From positions 1 to 14,986 of the forward strand of contig PQAQ01000125.1 in the NCBI GenBank assembly GCA_003105305.1: 14,986 nucleotides of DNA, written 5' to 3'. Shown one piece after another: positions 7,604 to 14,968 of the stretch. Below the pieces are notes generated by a model, which was not told where the DNA came from, ran no database searches, and was given only the letters and a program-made list of their open reading frames with translations. The position numbers and the translations under genes are program-made. The stretch is from Candidatus Methylomirabilota bacterium. Lineage in GTDB: Bacteria > Methylomirabilota > Methylomirabilia > Methylomirabilales > Methylomirabilaceae. The first letter of the stretch is position 1; every line of letters begins with the position of its first letter.

Positions 7604-8806
7604 ATGATCCTGAATCTGTCACGCCGCGCTAAGGGTGCCAGTCCCTCTGCCACGCTTGCAATTGCGGCGATCGCCAAGAGGATGAAGGCGGAGGGAATCG
7701 ATGTTGTGGATTTTGGTCTCGGTGAGCCAGATTTTGAGACGCCGGCACACGTGAAGGAGGCGGCAATTACGGCCATTCGTGATGGGTTCACGCGGTACAC
7801 GGCTGCCGCTGGCATCGATGAGTTGAAGCAGGCGATCGCCACCAAGCTGAAGCGCGACAACGGTCTCTCGTACAGTCCGGCGGACATCATCGTGTCATGC
7901 GGTTCAAAGCATTCGTTATTCAATATCGCGGAGGCGCTGTTCGAAGCCGGCGATGAGGTGATTGTCCCGGCGCCGTACTGGGTGACCTACACAGAACAGA
8001 TCCGCCTGGTCGATGCGCAACCGGTGATTGCGCAGACGCGGGAGGAGGATGGGTTCCACCTGACCAGGGAGGCGGTGGAGTCCGTCATTACCCCGAAAAC
8101 GAAGGCTATCCTACTCAACAGTCCCTGCAACCCGACTGGCGCCATGATCCCATTGGAACAGTTGCGGAAGATCGCCGCGCTCGCTGTGGAGCGCGACCTG
8201 TTGATCATCTCAGACGAGGCTTACGAATCGCTGACCTACGACGGGCATACCCACGTGAGCATTGCGTCATTGGATGAACAGATCAAAAGGCGAACGATTG
8301 TTGTGAATACTGTCTCCAAAGCGTACGCCATGACCGGTTGGCGAATCGGGTATGCGGCTGGACCGGCAGAGATTATCAAGGCGATGGGCGCAATCCAGAG
8401 TCAAGTCACGTCGAATCCCACCTCGATCGCGCAGAAGGCCGCAGTAGCAGCCCTGCTTGGCCCGCACGATGATCTGCGCACCATGGTTGTCGAATTCGAT
8501 CGACGTCGGCGGTTTCTCTTAAACCGGCTGAACACGATTCCCGGCATCACCTGCACCAACCCGGAGGGCGCGTTCTATCTATTTCCCAATGTGTCCAGCT
8601 TTTACGGCGCAACCGTCAATGGCCGCCCTATCAGTAACTCCGCCGAAATGGCAGACTACCTCCTGCAGAGCGCCCACGTCGTCTCGGTTCCGGGAAGCGA
8701 ATTCGGTAGCGACGCCCATCTCCGCCTCTCATACGCCACGTCGATGGAGACGATCGGCGTGGGGGCGGAGCGGATCGAGCGCGCGTTTGGCGCGCTGCGC
8801 GGTTAA
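7604..8806 (+). CDS. aspB: Aspartate aminotransferase, class I PLP-dependent (AspB-like)
   Basis: This fold-type I aminotransferase of 400 residues is closest in motifs to the Ib aspartate aminotransferases, some of which also transaminate prephenate. Visible features: LGEPDFETP (39-47), RYTAAAGI (64-71), NSPCNPTGA (172-180), SDEAYE (203-208) with D204 and Y207 contacting PLP, the Schiff-base lysine K239 in NTVSKAYAMTGWRIGY (235-250), and a C-terminal RLSYATS with the substrate-carboxylate arginine. GGAG at 7591-7594 precedes the ATG by 9 bases. It follows coaD after a 40 bp gap with no visible terminator and precedes miaB by 7 bp, so it is probably part of the same transcript. The exact amino donor (Asp, or Asp plus Glu/prephenate) cannot be decided from motifs. 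Confidence 0.92.
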   Translation: MILNLSRRAKGASPSATLAIAAIAKRMKAEGIDVVDFGLGEPDFETPAHVKEAAITAIRDGFTRYTAAAGIDELKQAIATKLKRDNGLSYSPADIIVSCGSKHSLFNIAEALFEAGDEVIVPAPYWVTYTEQIRLVDAQPVIAQTREEDGFHLTREAVESVITPKTKAILLNSPCNPTGAMIPLEQLRKIAALAVERDLLIISDEAYESLTYDGHTHVSIASLDEQIKRRTIVVNTVSKAYAMTGWRIGYAAGPAEIIKAMGAIQSQVTSNPTSIAQKAAVAALLGPHDDLRTMVVEFDRRRRFLLNRLNTIPGITCTNPEGAFYLFPNVSSFYGATVNGRPISNSAEMADYLLQSAHVVSVPGSEFGSDAHLRLSYATSMETIGVGAERIERAFGALRG

Positions 8807-8813
8807 GGCCCCC

Positions 8814-10124
8814 ATGCCCAAGCTGAAGCTGGTTACCTTCGGCTGTCAGGCCAACGACCTCGATTCGGAGCGAATCACCGGGTTGCTGCTTCGCGAGGGG
8901 TATACCTTGACGGAGCAGGAGGAAGAGGCCGACCTGATTCTCCTGAATACCTGTGCGGTCCGGGAAAAGGCGGAGCACAAGGTCTACAGTCGCCTGGGGT
9001 CGTATCAGGCGCTGAAGCGGCGGCGGGCCGGCCTGAAGATCGGGGTGTGCGGCTGCGTGGCGCAGCAGGAGGGGCAGGCGCTTTTGAACCGTTTTCCGTA
9101 TCTGGACTTTGTAGTCGGTCCGAGCCAGCTTACCGCCATTCCGCCATTGTTGGCCGGCGCTACACGAGGTGTGGCAACGGCGAGAGCAGCCGGTTACTCC
9201 TACCCGGCGACGGCGCCGGTTCAGCGTCAAAGCGGCATCAGGGCCTGGGTCAGCATCATGGAAGGATGCGATCGCTTCTGCACCTTTTGCGTGGTGCCGT
9301 TCACGCGGGGCCGCGAGCGCAGCCGGCCCCCTCAGGAGATTATCGAGGAGATCCGCGGACTGAAGCGCCAGGGGTATCGGGAGGTCACGCTGCTTGGACA
9401 AACCGTCAACTCCTATGGCAGGAAGCTGACGCCTCCGGTCAGCTTCGTGAAACTGCTTCGCCACATCGACGAACTCGCGGGCGATTACATGCGGGTGCGA
9501 TTTACCAGCCCGCATCCCAGCGACGTCACCGACGAGCTGGCGTCGGCCATCGCCGAACTGCCGAGCCTGTGTGAGCAGATCCATTTGCCGGTACAGTCTG
9601 GCTCAGATCGGATCCTGCATCGGATGAAGCGCGGCTATACTCGGGATGAGTTCCTGGAGAAGGTCGCGCTGCTGCGCGCCAAGACGCCCGACATTGCCAT
9701 CACAACGGATATCATTGTCGGTTTTCCTGGTGAGACTAAAGAAGAGTTTCGGGCAACGCTCGACCTGATGCAGGAGGTTGGTTTCGACGGCGCCTTTATC
9801 TTCAAGTATTCGCCGCGGCCGCACACCGAGGCTGAGCAGATGCCGGACCAGCTTTCCGAGGACGTGAAAGGCCGTCGGCTGGAGCAGGCGCTGACGCTGC
9901 TCAATCGGCTCTCGCTTGAGCGTAACCGCGCCTATATCGGGCGAACGGTTGAGGTGCTGGTGAATCGTGAAGATGCCAAAGTGGACGTCGGTCGCCACAC
10001 CGGTCGGACACGCCAGAATAAGATTGTGCATTTCACGGGCGACGAGCTCGCGGACGGCAGTGTCGTGCCGGTTGCGATTACGGGGGCAACCCCGCTGTAT
10101 CTGCAAGGCGCGATCGCGTGTTAG
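8814..10124 (+). CDS. miaB: tRNA-2-methylthio-N6-dimethylallyladenosine synthase MiaB
   Basis: MiaB adds a methylthio group to C2 of i6A37 in tRNAs that read UNN codons, using two [4Fe-4S] clusters and radical SAM chemistry. From ATG 8814 the protein is 436 residues, the usual length; the frame is open back to 8589 but only inside the aminotransferase gene. The N-terminal methylthiotransferase domain has its three cluster cysteines: C11 in TFGCQANDLDSE, C47 in LNTCAVREKAE and C81 in GCVAQQEG. The radical SAM motif is CDRFCTFC (C152, C156, C159), followed by VVPFTRGRERSRP. A C-terminal TRAM domain follows (from about residue 375). VVPFTRGRERSRP points to MiaB over RimO or MtaB. AAGG at 8805-8808, inside the preceding stop region, may serve as ribosome binding site. 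Its stop overlaps the next start by 7 bp. Confidence 0.95.
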   Translation: MPKLKLVTFGCQANDLDSERITGLLLREGYTLTEQEEEADLILLNTCAVREKAEHKVYSRLGSYQALKRRRAGLKIGVCGCVAQQEGQALLNRFPYLDFVVGPSQLTAIPPLLAGATRGVATARAAGYSYPATAPVQRQSGIRAWVSIMEGCDRFCTFCVVPFTRGRERSRPPQEIIEEIRGLKRQGYREVTLLGQTVNSYGRKLTPPVSFVKLLRHIDELAGDYMRVRFTSPHPSDVTDELASAIAELPSLCEQIHLPVQSGSDRILHRMKRGYTRDEFLEKVALLRAKTPDIAITTDIIVGFPGETKEEFRATLDLMQEVGFDGAFIFKYSPRPHTEAEQMPDQLSEDVKGRRLEQALTLLNRLSLERNRAYIGRTVEVLVNREDAKVDVGRHTGRTRQNKIVHFTGDELADGSVVPVAITGATPLYLQGAIAC

Positions 10125-10675
10125 CCCATCGGATTCTGTTTGACGAGCAGACGATCGCAATACGGGTGCAGACATTGGCGCACAGCATTGCCCGGGATCT
10201 GCCGGAATCGGCGCCCGTGTTAATTGGCCTGCTGACCGGCGCCTTCATCTTCCTTGCCGACCTCGTACGGGCGTTGGCTCGCCTGGAGATAGAGTCTGAA
10301 GTCGACCTGATGGCCGTCTCGCACTACGGGTCGCCGATACCCTCCAACGGTATGGCGCAGCTTCACAAAGACTGCGTCCTGGATCTCAACGGGCGGTCGG
10401 TGCTGTTGGTTGACGACATCCTGGATTCCGGGCTGACGCTCAGCATGGTCCGCGCCCATCTGGCCGCGAAAAACCCACGCTGGCTGCGTAGCTGCGTGCT
10501 CCTGGATAAACCGAGCCGACGACAGGCGGCGATCAACGCCGACTACGTCGGCTTTGAGGCGCCCGATGCCTGGATGATCGGCTACGGCATGGATGCGTAT
10601 GGGCAGGGGCGCGGACTGCCGTACATCGCGACGCTTCAGCCCGCAGACCCCGTCGCGACGGACGTAATACGTTGA
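10118..10675 (+). CDS. hpt: Hypoxanthine(-guanine) phosphoribosyltransferase family protein
   Basis: This purine-salvage-type phosphoribosyltransferase of 185 residues would convert hypoxanthine or guanine plus PRPP to IMP or GMP. It starts with GTG 10118, overlapping the miaB stop by 7 bp, with AAGG (10105-10108) upstream. Motifs: LLTGAFIFLADLVR (38-51), SHYGS (68-72), the PRPP loop VLLVDDILDSGLT (95-107), and LLDKPSRR (128-135) with the base-contacting lysine K131. The C-terminal GYGMDAYGQGRGLPYIA (155-171) corresponds to the family's GYGLDYxExYRNLPYIG and keeps the aspartate D159, but the segment after it diverges. The C-terminal tail then overlaps the next gene by 4 bp. Family membership is secure; the base preference is inferred. 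Confidence 0.9.
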   Translation: MLAHRILFDEQTIAIRVQTLAHSIARDLPESAPVLIGLLTGAFIFLADLVRALARLEIESEVDLMAVSHYGSPIPSNGMAQLHKDCVLDLNGRSVLLVDDILDSGLTLSMVRAHLAAKNPRWLRSCVLLDKPSRRQAAINADYVGFEAPDAWMIGYGMDAYGQGRGLPYIATLQPADPVATDVIR

Positions 10676-11472
10676 ACGTGATGACGCTGGACACTCGCCG
10701 GCGCCGGCTGGTCAAAGAGGATCTGATCTACGGGCCGCTTGTTTCTCGGAGGCTTGGCCGATCGCTTGGCGTCAATCTGCTCGGTGCGGGCGACAAGGTC
10801 TGTTCCTTCAACTGCCGGTATTGCCAGTGCGGATGGACGACGCAGCCGATCCGGCCGGACATCGAGTCGGTTGTGGAACTCCCTTCTTGTACGCAGGTAG
10901 CCGAGGCCTTAAAGGCCCGATTGCAGGGGCTGCATCGCGAGCGTGTCCTGATCGACGCCATCACCTTCTCCGGGAACGGTGAGCCGACGCTCCATCCCGA
11001 GTTACAGGCAATTGTTGACGCCGCCTCCGGTCTGCGGGACAGTTACGCGCCGAACGCCAAGCTGGCTATGCTCTCGAACAGCTCCACGATACATCGGCCC
11101 GAGGTCCGCGCAGCACTTCAGGGGATCGATCTCAAGTTGATGAAGTTGGATGCCGGTACGGAGAAGCTTGCGCGTCGAATCAATCTGCCGGCTCCGGGGT
11201 GGGACTTCGCCACGATGCTCCAGGGGCTCGCGACGCTGAACGGCGTGATATTGCAAACGATGTTCGTGTGGGGGAGAGCGGCCAATACAGCGCCGTCGGC
11301 GATTCGTGAGTGGTCCGATCGAGTTGCCGAGATCCGTCCGCGCGGCGTCCACATCTATACGCTCGACCGCGTACCGGCCGATTCCGGCGTGAGGCCGGTT
11401 GCCAGGGAGATACTCGGGTCGATTGCGGAATACGCTCATAAGCGCACCCATGTTCCCATCGAGGTCTACTGA
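10672..11472 (+). CDS. Radical SAM protein, COG0731-like, function unknown
   Basis: This 266-residue radical SAM enzyme has no assigned substrate. IYGPLVSRRLGRSLGVNLL (19-37) followed by CSFNCRYCQCG (44-54), with cluster cysteines C44, C48 and C51 and an extra C53, matches the COG0731 group of Fe-S oxidoreductases, distant relatives of the wybutosine enzyme TYW1 without its flavodoxin domain. DAITFSGNGEPTLHPE is the GGE-type SAM-binding region, and MLSNSS and DLKLMKLDAG are later strand motifs of the TIM-like barrel. The start is ambiguous: TTG 10672 forms a TTGA overlap with the preceding stop, while GTG 10678 and ATG 10681 lie just inside; no good ribosome binding site is seen. Placement after miaB hints at, but does not prove, an RNA or cofactor role. 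Confidence 0.82.
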   Translation: MNVMTLDTRRRRLVKEDLIYGPLVSRRLGRSLGVNLLGAGDKVCSFNCRYCQCGWTTQPIRPDIESVVELPSCTQVAEALKARLQGLHRERVLIDAITFSGNGEPTLHPELQAIVDAASGLRDSYAPNAKLAMLSNSSTIHRPEVRAALQGIDLKLMKLDAGTEKLARRINLPAPGWDFATMLQGLATLNGVILQTMFVWGRAANTAPSAIREWSDRVAEIRPRGVHIYTLDRVPADSGVRPVAREILGSIAEYAHKRTHVPIEVY

Positions 11473-13099
11473 GGCCGCCGCCTGTCGCCGCACATGGCGG
11501 TGGCTGATGGCGCTCCCTGTACTCGCCTTGCTCGGTCTGGCCGACGCAGGCTACCTGCTCTGGCGACACGGCGCGGAGACGCCGGGCTTCTGTCTGACCG
11601 GAGGATGCGACATTGTCAACCAAGGGGAATACTCCGAGGTCAAGGGAATCCCGGTTGCGGCCTTCGGCGTCGGCGCCTATCTGCTGCTGTTCGGCCTCTC
11701 GATGCTCGCGGTGACCCGTACCGGTCGACGTCCGCTGCAGATCATCGTCGCAGTCGCTGGGATCGGCGCCACGGTATCGGCGTGGCTGATCTATCTCCAG
11801 GTTGCGGTCATCGAGTCGATCTGCGGATGGTGCGTCCTGTCTGCCTTGACGATGACGTCACTCTTGATCCTGAGTGCGGGCGCGACCCTAACCACCCGGA
11901 TTGCGAAAGGATCGGAACCCACTGTCCGCAAGCGAACGTCACATACCCCGCCAGGGGCGTTGCCGCGCGCGTTCAGGTTTCCACTGATGGCGTCCGGCAT
12001 GGTTGCGCTGCTCGCGGCGCTGTTGGGCGGACTGCATCGTCTGGGTTGGGACTGGTCAGCGGTTCCCGTGCCCCTTCCTGCGGCGCACGGTCCCCTGATG
12101 ATATCAGGGTTCCTGGGAACGCTCATCGGATTAGAGCGAGCCGTTGCGATCAGGAGGTGGTGGCCGGCCTTTGGGCCGCTGGCAACCGGGATAGGCGCCG
12201 CGATCCTGATCGCCGGTGTGCCCGGTATCATCGGACAGACGCTGATGGCCCTCGGCAGCCTCATGTTGGCGATGACGTTTGTCTATCTCATTCGCGAGCA
12301 ACCCGCGCTGTATACGGTTACGATGGGGCTTGGGGCGCTTGCGTGGCTGGCGGGTAATGCCCTTTGGTTGAGCGGGTGGTCGATTACCGGCGTGGTAGGC
12401 TGGTGGGCCGCCTTTCTGATCCTGACGATCGCGGGAGAACGACTGGAGTTGAGCCGCTTTCTCCCGCTGGCTCAACGACATCGATACTCGTTACTGGCCG
12501 CGACGGCGCTGTTCGGCGTCGGGCTAGTTGTGGCCGGAATGGCGTCGGATAACGGGGCGCGTCTGAGCGGACTCGGCCTGGTATCGCTGAGCGTGTGGTT
12601 ACTGCGCCACGATATGGCGCGATACGCGGTACAGAAGACCGGATTACACCGGTTCGTTGCGGTCAGCCTTCTTTCGGGTTACGTATGGCTCGCAGTAGCG
12701 GGAGCGCTGATGTTCAGTTTTGGAGGGGTGGCGGTCGGATCACACCACGATGGAACCATGCACGGGATCCACCAACATAGCGGACCGGATGGTTATGATG
12801 CGACGCTACATGCTATATTTATCGGTTTCGTGTTCTCGATGATTGTCGGGCATGCCCCGATTATCTTTCCATCTGTGCTGGAAATAGCTTTGCCGTTTCA
12901 TCCGGGGTTCTATAGTCACCTCGTCCTGCTTCATTCGTCGCTCGTGCTGCGAGTGGTGGGCGATGTCACGGCGTGGTGGCCCGGGAGGCTGTGGGGCGGA
13001 ACGCTGAATGTTGCGGCTATCCTGCTCTTCCTGGGCAATATGGCGCTGTCCGCTGTATTCGGGAGACGAGCGGGTGAGATTGAAAAGGGAACATCATGA
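11450..13099 (+). CDS. Fusion of a VKOR-type thiol oxidoreductase domain with an NnrS/heme-copper-like 12-helix membrane domain
   Basis: This 549-residue protein has about 16 predicted membrane segments. Residues 13-150 are a VKOR (vitamin K epoxide reductase/DsbB-analogue) domain: four helices, the loop cysteine pair C48 and C53 in GFCLTGGCDIV, and the active-site C125-G-W-C128. After a polar linker (150-175) come about 12 helices resembling NnrS/heme-copper-like proteins: AAHGPLMISGFLGTLIGLER (211-230), IAGERLEL (327-334), and LHAIFIGFVFSMIVGHAPII (453-472). A loop at 431-454 carries six histidines. I chose ATG 11450 because it keeps the arginine cluster before helix 1; ATG 11507 is an alternative and 11399 would overlap the radical SAM gene by 74 bp. 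It overlaps that gene by about 23 bp and the next by 4 (ATGA). Likely role: membrane disulfide or quinone-linked redox chemistry joined to a heme- or metal-binding unit. The VKOR call is firm, the second half tentative. Confidence 0.75.
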   Translation: MFPSRSTEAAACRRTWRWLMALPVLALLGLADAGYLLWRHGAETPGFCLTGGCDIVNQGEYSEVKGIPVAAFGVGAYLLLFGLSMLAVTRTGRRPLQIIVAVAGIGATVSAWLIYLQVAVIESICGWCVLSALTMTSLLILSAGATLTTRIAKGSEPTVRKRTSHTPPGALPRAFRFPLMASGMVALLAALLGGLHRLGWDWSAVPVPLPAAHGPLMISGFLGTLIGLERAVAIRRWWPAFGPLATGIGAAILIAGVPGIIGQTLMALGSLMLAMTFVYLIREQPALYTVTMGLGALAWLAGNALWLSGWSITGVVGWWAAFLILTIAGERLELSRFLPLAQRHRYSLLAATALFGVGLVVAGMASDNGARLSGLGLVSLSVWLLRHDMARYAVQKTGLHRFVAVSLLSGYVWLAVAGALMFSFGGVAVGSHHDGTMHGIHQHSGPDGYDATLHAIFIGFVFSMIVGHAPIIFPSVLEIALPFHPGFYSHLVLLHSSLVLRVVGDVTAWWPGRLWGGTLNVAAILLFLGNMALSAVFGRRAGEIEKGTS

Positions 13100-14517
13100 A
13101 TCGGCATCGATCTGAACGAGCGCGGATCGATCTTGATCCGAAGGAAACGGCGAGTCAGACGCCGGCCCAGGAGACGGAACCGGTAGCAGAGGGGAGCTCG
13201 AATCGAGACGCTGTTCGCATGGCTCGGCTTCCGATGCACTTCTTCATCTCTGCGGTTGCCCTGTTCGGTCTAGGGGTGTCGGTCATACCGTGGGTCCTGG
13301 ATGATCTGGCGGAATTCTTTTATCAACCGCGCATCCTGGCTCTGACTCATACCTTTACGCTGGGATGGATCACCTCGGCGATCATGGGGGTCATGTATCG
13401 GCTGGTGCCAGCCACAACAAAACGGCCCTTGCGTTTCCCGAGACTGGCGCGCTGGCAGTTCGGACTCTTTATCTTTAGCGCGACAGGACTTATGGCGCAC
13501 ATGCTGATTGGCGCCTGGCCACCCACCTGGATGGCGGCGGCCGTTATAGTGGTCACTGTGATCTTCTTTGGGATGAATATGTGGCCATGCCTTAGTCCTG
13601 CGTGGAACCGAAGTCCAGCGGAAACCGGCATGAGTATGTCAATCGGTTTCCTATTACTTGCGGCGACGCTTGGGTTTCTCCTTGCATTGGACAAATCGCT
13701 CGGATTCCTCCCCGGTAACGTCATCACCAACCTGGCCAGCCATGCGCATCTCGCTGCGCTCGGATGGGTCAGCCTGACGATCTGTTCCGTCTCGTATCGA
13801 ATGGCCCCGGCGTTTCTCCTGTCTGAGCTGACATTTCCGCGTGTGGCCATCTGGCAACTCTATGGTCTCGCGGCCGGCGTAGCCGGCTTGGCCATGTCGC
13901 TTCTTGGCTGGATTCCGGAAGCTCCGATTTGGAGCGTTGTGATCCTGTTGGCGCTGTTGACCTATGTCGGGGTGCTGTCGACGCTTGTGCGCAAGCGACG
14001 GACACCGATCGATTGGACAATGCGACACGCGCTGGCGGGCATCGTCTGTTTGCTGCTGGCCATCGGATGCGGATTCTCTCTGCTGTGGATCGATCCGGAC
14101 AGCGAACTTGGTAATCGCGTTGCGGGAGCGTATGGGGTGTTGGGACTGCTGGGGTGGGTAACAAACCTCATTATCGGTATGTCGTTCAAACTCTTTCCGG
14201 GATTTGTCGTCGGGGTACGCGAACGTAGAGGTTGGCCGAAATTGGCGATTGCAGGACCGGCTCTCCAACGCTGTCGACCGCTTGTGTTCGTATCGCTGAA
14301 CATCGGCGTTCTGACGCTGGCCGGCGGTCTCGTTGCAGCCCAGATACCGGTCGCTCGACTTGGCGCCATCGTGCTCGCCATGGGGGGGTTGCTCTATGTG
14401 GCCGTCATGGGACACACCTTGAGCTACGCCTATCGCGCCGCTGCGCCTCCGGCTGGCGACAACACGCCTCGTCTCGTATCCGATGACTCCCAAGGTGGGA
14501 ACGATCTGAGATCCTAA
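13096..14517 (+). CDS. 12-helix membrane protein, heme-copper oxidase subunit I / NnrS-like, function unknown
   Basis: This 473-residue protein has a polar N-terminal tail (1-45), about 12 membrane segments and a polar C-terminal tail. Helices 2, 6 and 10 carry one shared motif without gaps: THTFTLGWITSAIMGVMYRLVP (84-105), HAHLAALGWVSLTICSVSYRMAP (216-238), and the LGW (352-354) to P368 stretch. This fits three four-helix units, as in heme-copper oxidase subunit I. H85, H216 and H218 could bind heme or metal, but the third repeat has no histidine and there is no His-His pair in helix 7, so it is not a complete terminal oxidase. The ATG overlaps the previous stop (ATGA), and AAGGGA (13085-13090) is a good ribosome binding site, so it is translated with the VKOR fusion. 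It may be a partner subunit. Name by fold only. Confidence 0.65.
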   Translation: MNRHRSERARIDLDPKETASQTPAQETEPVAEGSSNRDAVRMARLPMHFFISAVALFGLGVSVIPWVLDDLAEFFYQPRILALTHTFTLGWITSAIMGVMYRLVPATTKRPLRFPRLARWQFGLFIFSATGLMAHMLIGAWPPTWMAAAVIVVTVIFFGMNMWPCLSPAWNRSPAETGMSMSIGFLLLAATLGFLLALDKSLGFLPGNVITNLASHAHLAALGWVSLTICSVSYRMAPAFLLSELTFPRVAIWQLYGLAAGVAGLAMSLLGWIPEAPIWSVVILLALLTYVGVLSTLVRKRRTPIDWTMRHALAGIVCLLLAIGCGFSLLWIDPDSELGNRVAGAYGVLGLLGWVTNLIIGMSFKLFPGFVVGVRERRGWPKLAIAGPALQRCRPLVFVSLNIGVLTLAGGLVAAQIPVARLGAIVLAMGGLLYVAVMGHTLSYAYRAAAPPAGDNTPRLVSDDSQGGNDLRS

Positions 14518-14536
14518 TACGCGTCGGAAAAAGGAT

Positions 14537-14565
14537 TTGACAACATCCTCGTCACTCTTTATCAT
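14537..14565 (+). promoter_or_regulatory. Sigma-70-type promoter of the HU/IHF-like gene
   Basis: A perfect TTGACA (14537-14542) is followed after 17 bp by TATCAT (14560-14565), 5 of 6 matches to TATAAT. Transcription would start near 14572 and give a leader of about 87 nt. It lies in the 141 bp gap after the membrane-protein operon. A second, weaker TACAAT at 14619-14624 has no matching -35. Confidence 0.8.
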
Positions 14566-14593
14566 ATCAACGATTCCCGGCCGCGCTAACTAA

Positions 14594-14606
14594 GTCCCGC
14601 AGGGAC
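14594..14606 (+). other. Short hairpin in the leader of the HU/IHF-like gene
   Basis: GTCCC-GCA-GGGAC forms a perfect 5 bp GC-rich stem with a 3 nt loop, inside the transcribed leader about 52 bp before the ATG. No T-tract follows, so it is not an intrinsic terminator. It could affect mRNA stability or be an operator-like dyad; a 13 bp dyad can also arise by chance. Confidence 0.35.
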
Positions 14607-14658
14607 GCTAGAATTGCGTACAATGAATGGGCTCCACTTACGAGAGGGAAGGCAGACA

Positions 14659-14940
14659 ATGACCAAGGCTGACATAGCTTCGATCGTGGCTGAAAAGGGC
14701 CTCGCCAAGAAACAGGCGATGGAAGCAGTGGAAGCAACTCTCGACATTGTGAAAAACGCCCTGAAGAAAGGAGAGAAGATCCAGCTTGTGGGTTTTGGCT
14801 CCTTTCAGGTCAGAGCCAAGCGAGCCAGAAAAGGGCGAAATCCGCAGACCGGTGACCCGATCACAATCACGGCTCGCAAGGTGCTGAAGTTCAAGCCTGG
14901 TAAAGCTCTACATCAGGCCATCAATGATCTCGGCGAGTAG
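14659..14940 (+). CDS. HU/IHF-family DNA-binding protein
   Basis: This histone-like nucleoid protein of 93 residues forms dimers that bind and bend DNA. From ATG 14659 it reads MTKADIASIVAEKGLAKKQA, the normal HU N-terminus, with AGGGAAGG (14645-14652) as ribosome binding site. TTG 14614 and ATG 14623 would add a non-homologous extension. The family signature GFGSFQVRAKRARKGRNPQTG (45-65) is complete, including R60-N61-P62, the tip proline that intercalates at DNA kinks, and GDPITITARKVLKFKPGKAL follows. HU and IHF subunits are not separable with certainty here; the sequence fits HU-beta-like single-gene HU best. It is transcribed from its own promoter and not obviously from the upstream operon. 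No terminator is visible downstream. Confidence 0.94.
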   Translation: MTKADIASIVAEKGLAKKQAMEAVEATLDIVKNALKKGEKIQLVGFGSFQVRAKRARKGRNPQTGDPITITARKVLKFKPGKALHQAINDLGE

Positions 14941-14968
14941 CTTGTAAGGCGGTAGAAGAGGGACGAGC

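Noticed and set aside
8589..8813. Upstream extension of the miaB frame
   Set aside because: It lies wholly inside the aminotransferase gene in another frame and adds non-homologous residues; MiaB starts normally at 8814.
11494..12357. Alternative + strand open frame of 287 codons overlapping the VKOR fusion
   Set aside because: Its translation is Arg/Asp-rich and lacks membrane segments, while the overlapping frame has clear VKOR cysteines and regular hydrophobic helices.
13096..14517. Identification as a working terminal oxidase, NO reductase or NO dismutase
   Set aside because: The helix 10 histidines and the helix 7 His-His copper ligands of those enzymes are absent, so only fold-level similarity can be claimed.
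14594..14606. Intrinsic terminator of the membrane-protein operon
   Set aside because: The stem is only 5 bp, no run of T follows, and it lies downstream of the HU promoter.
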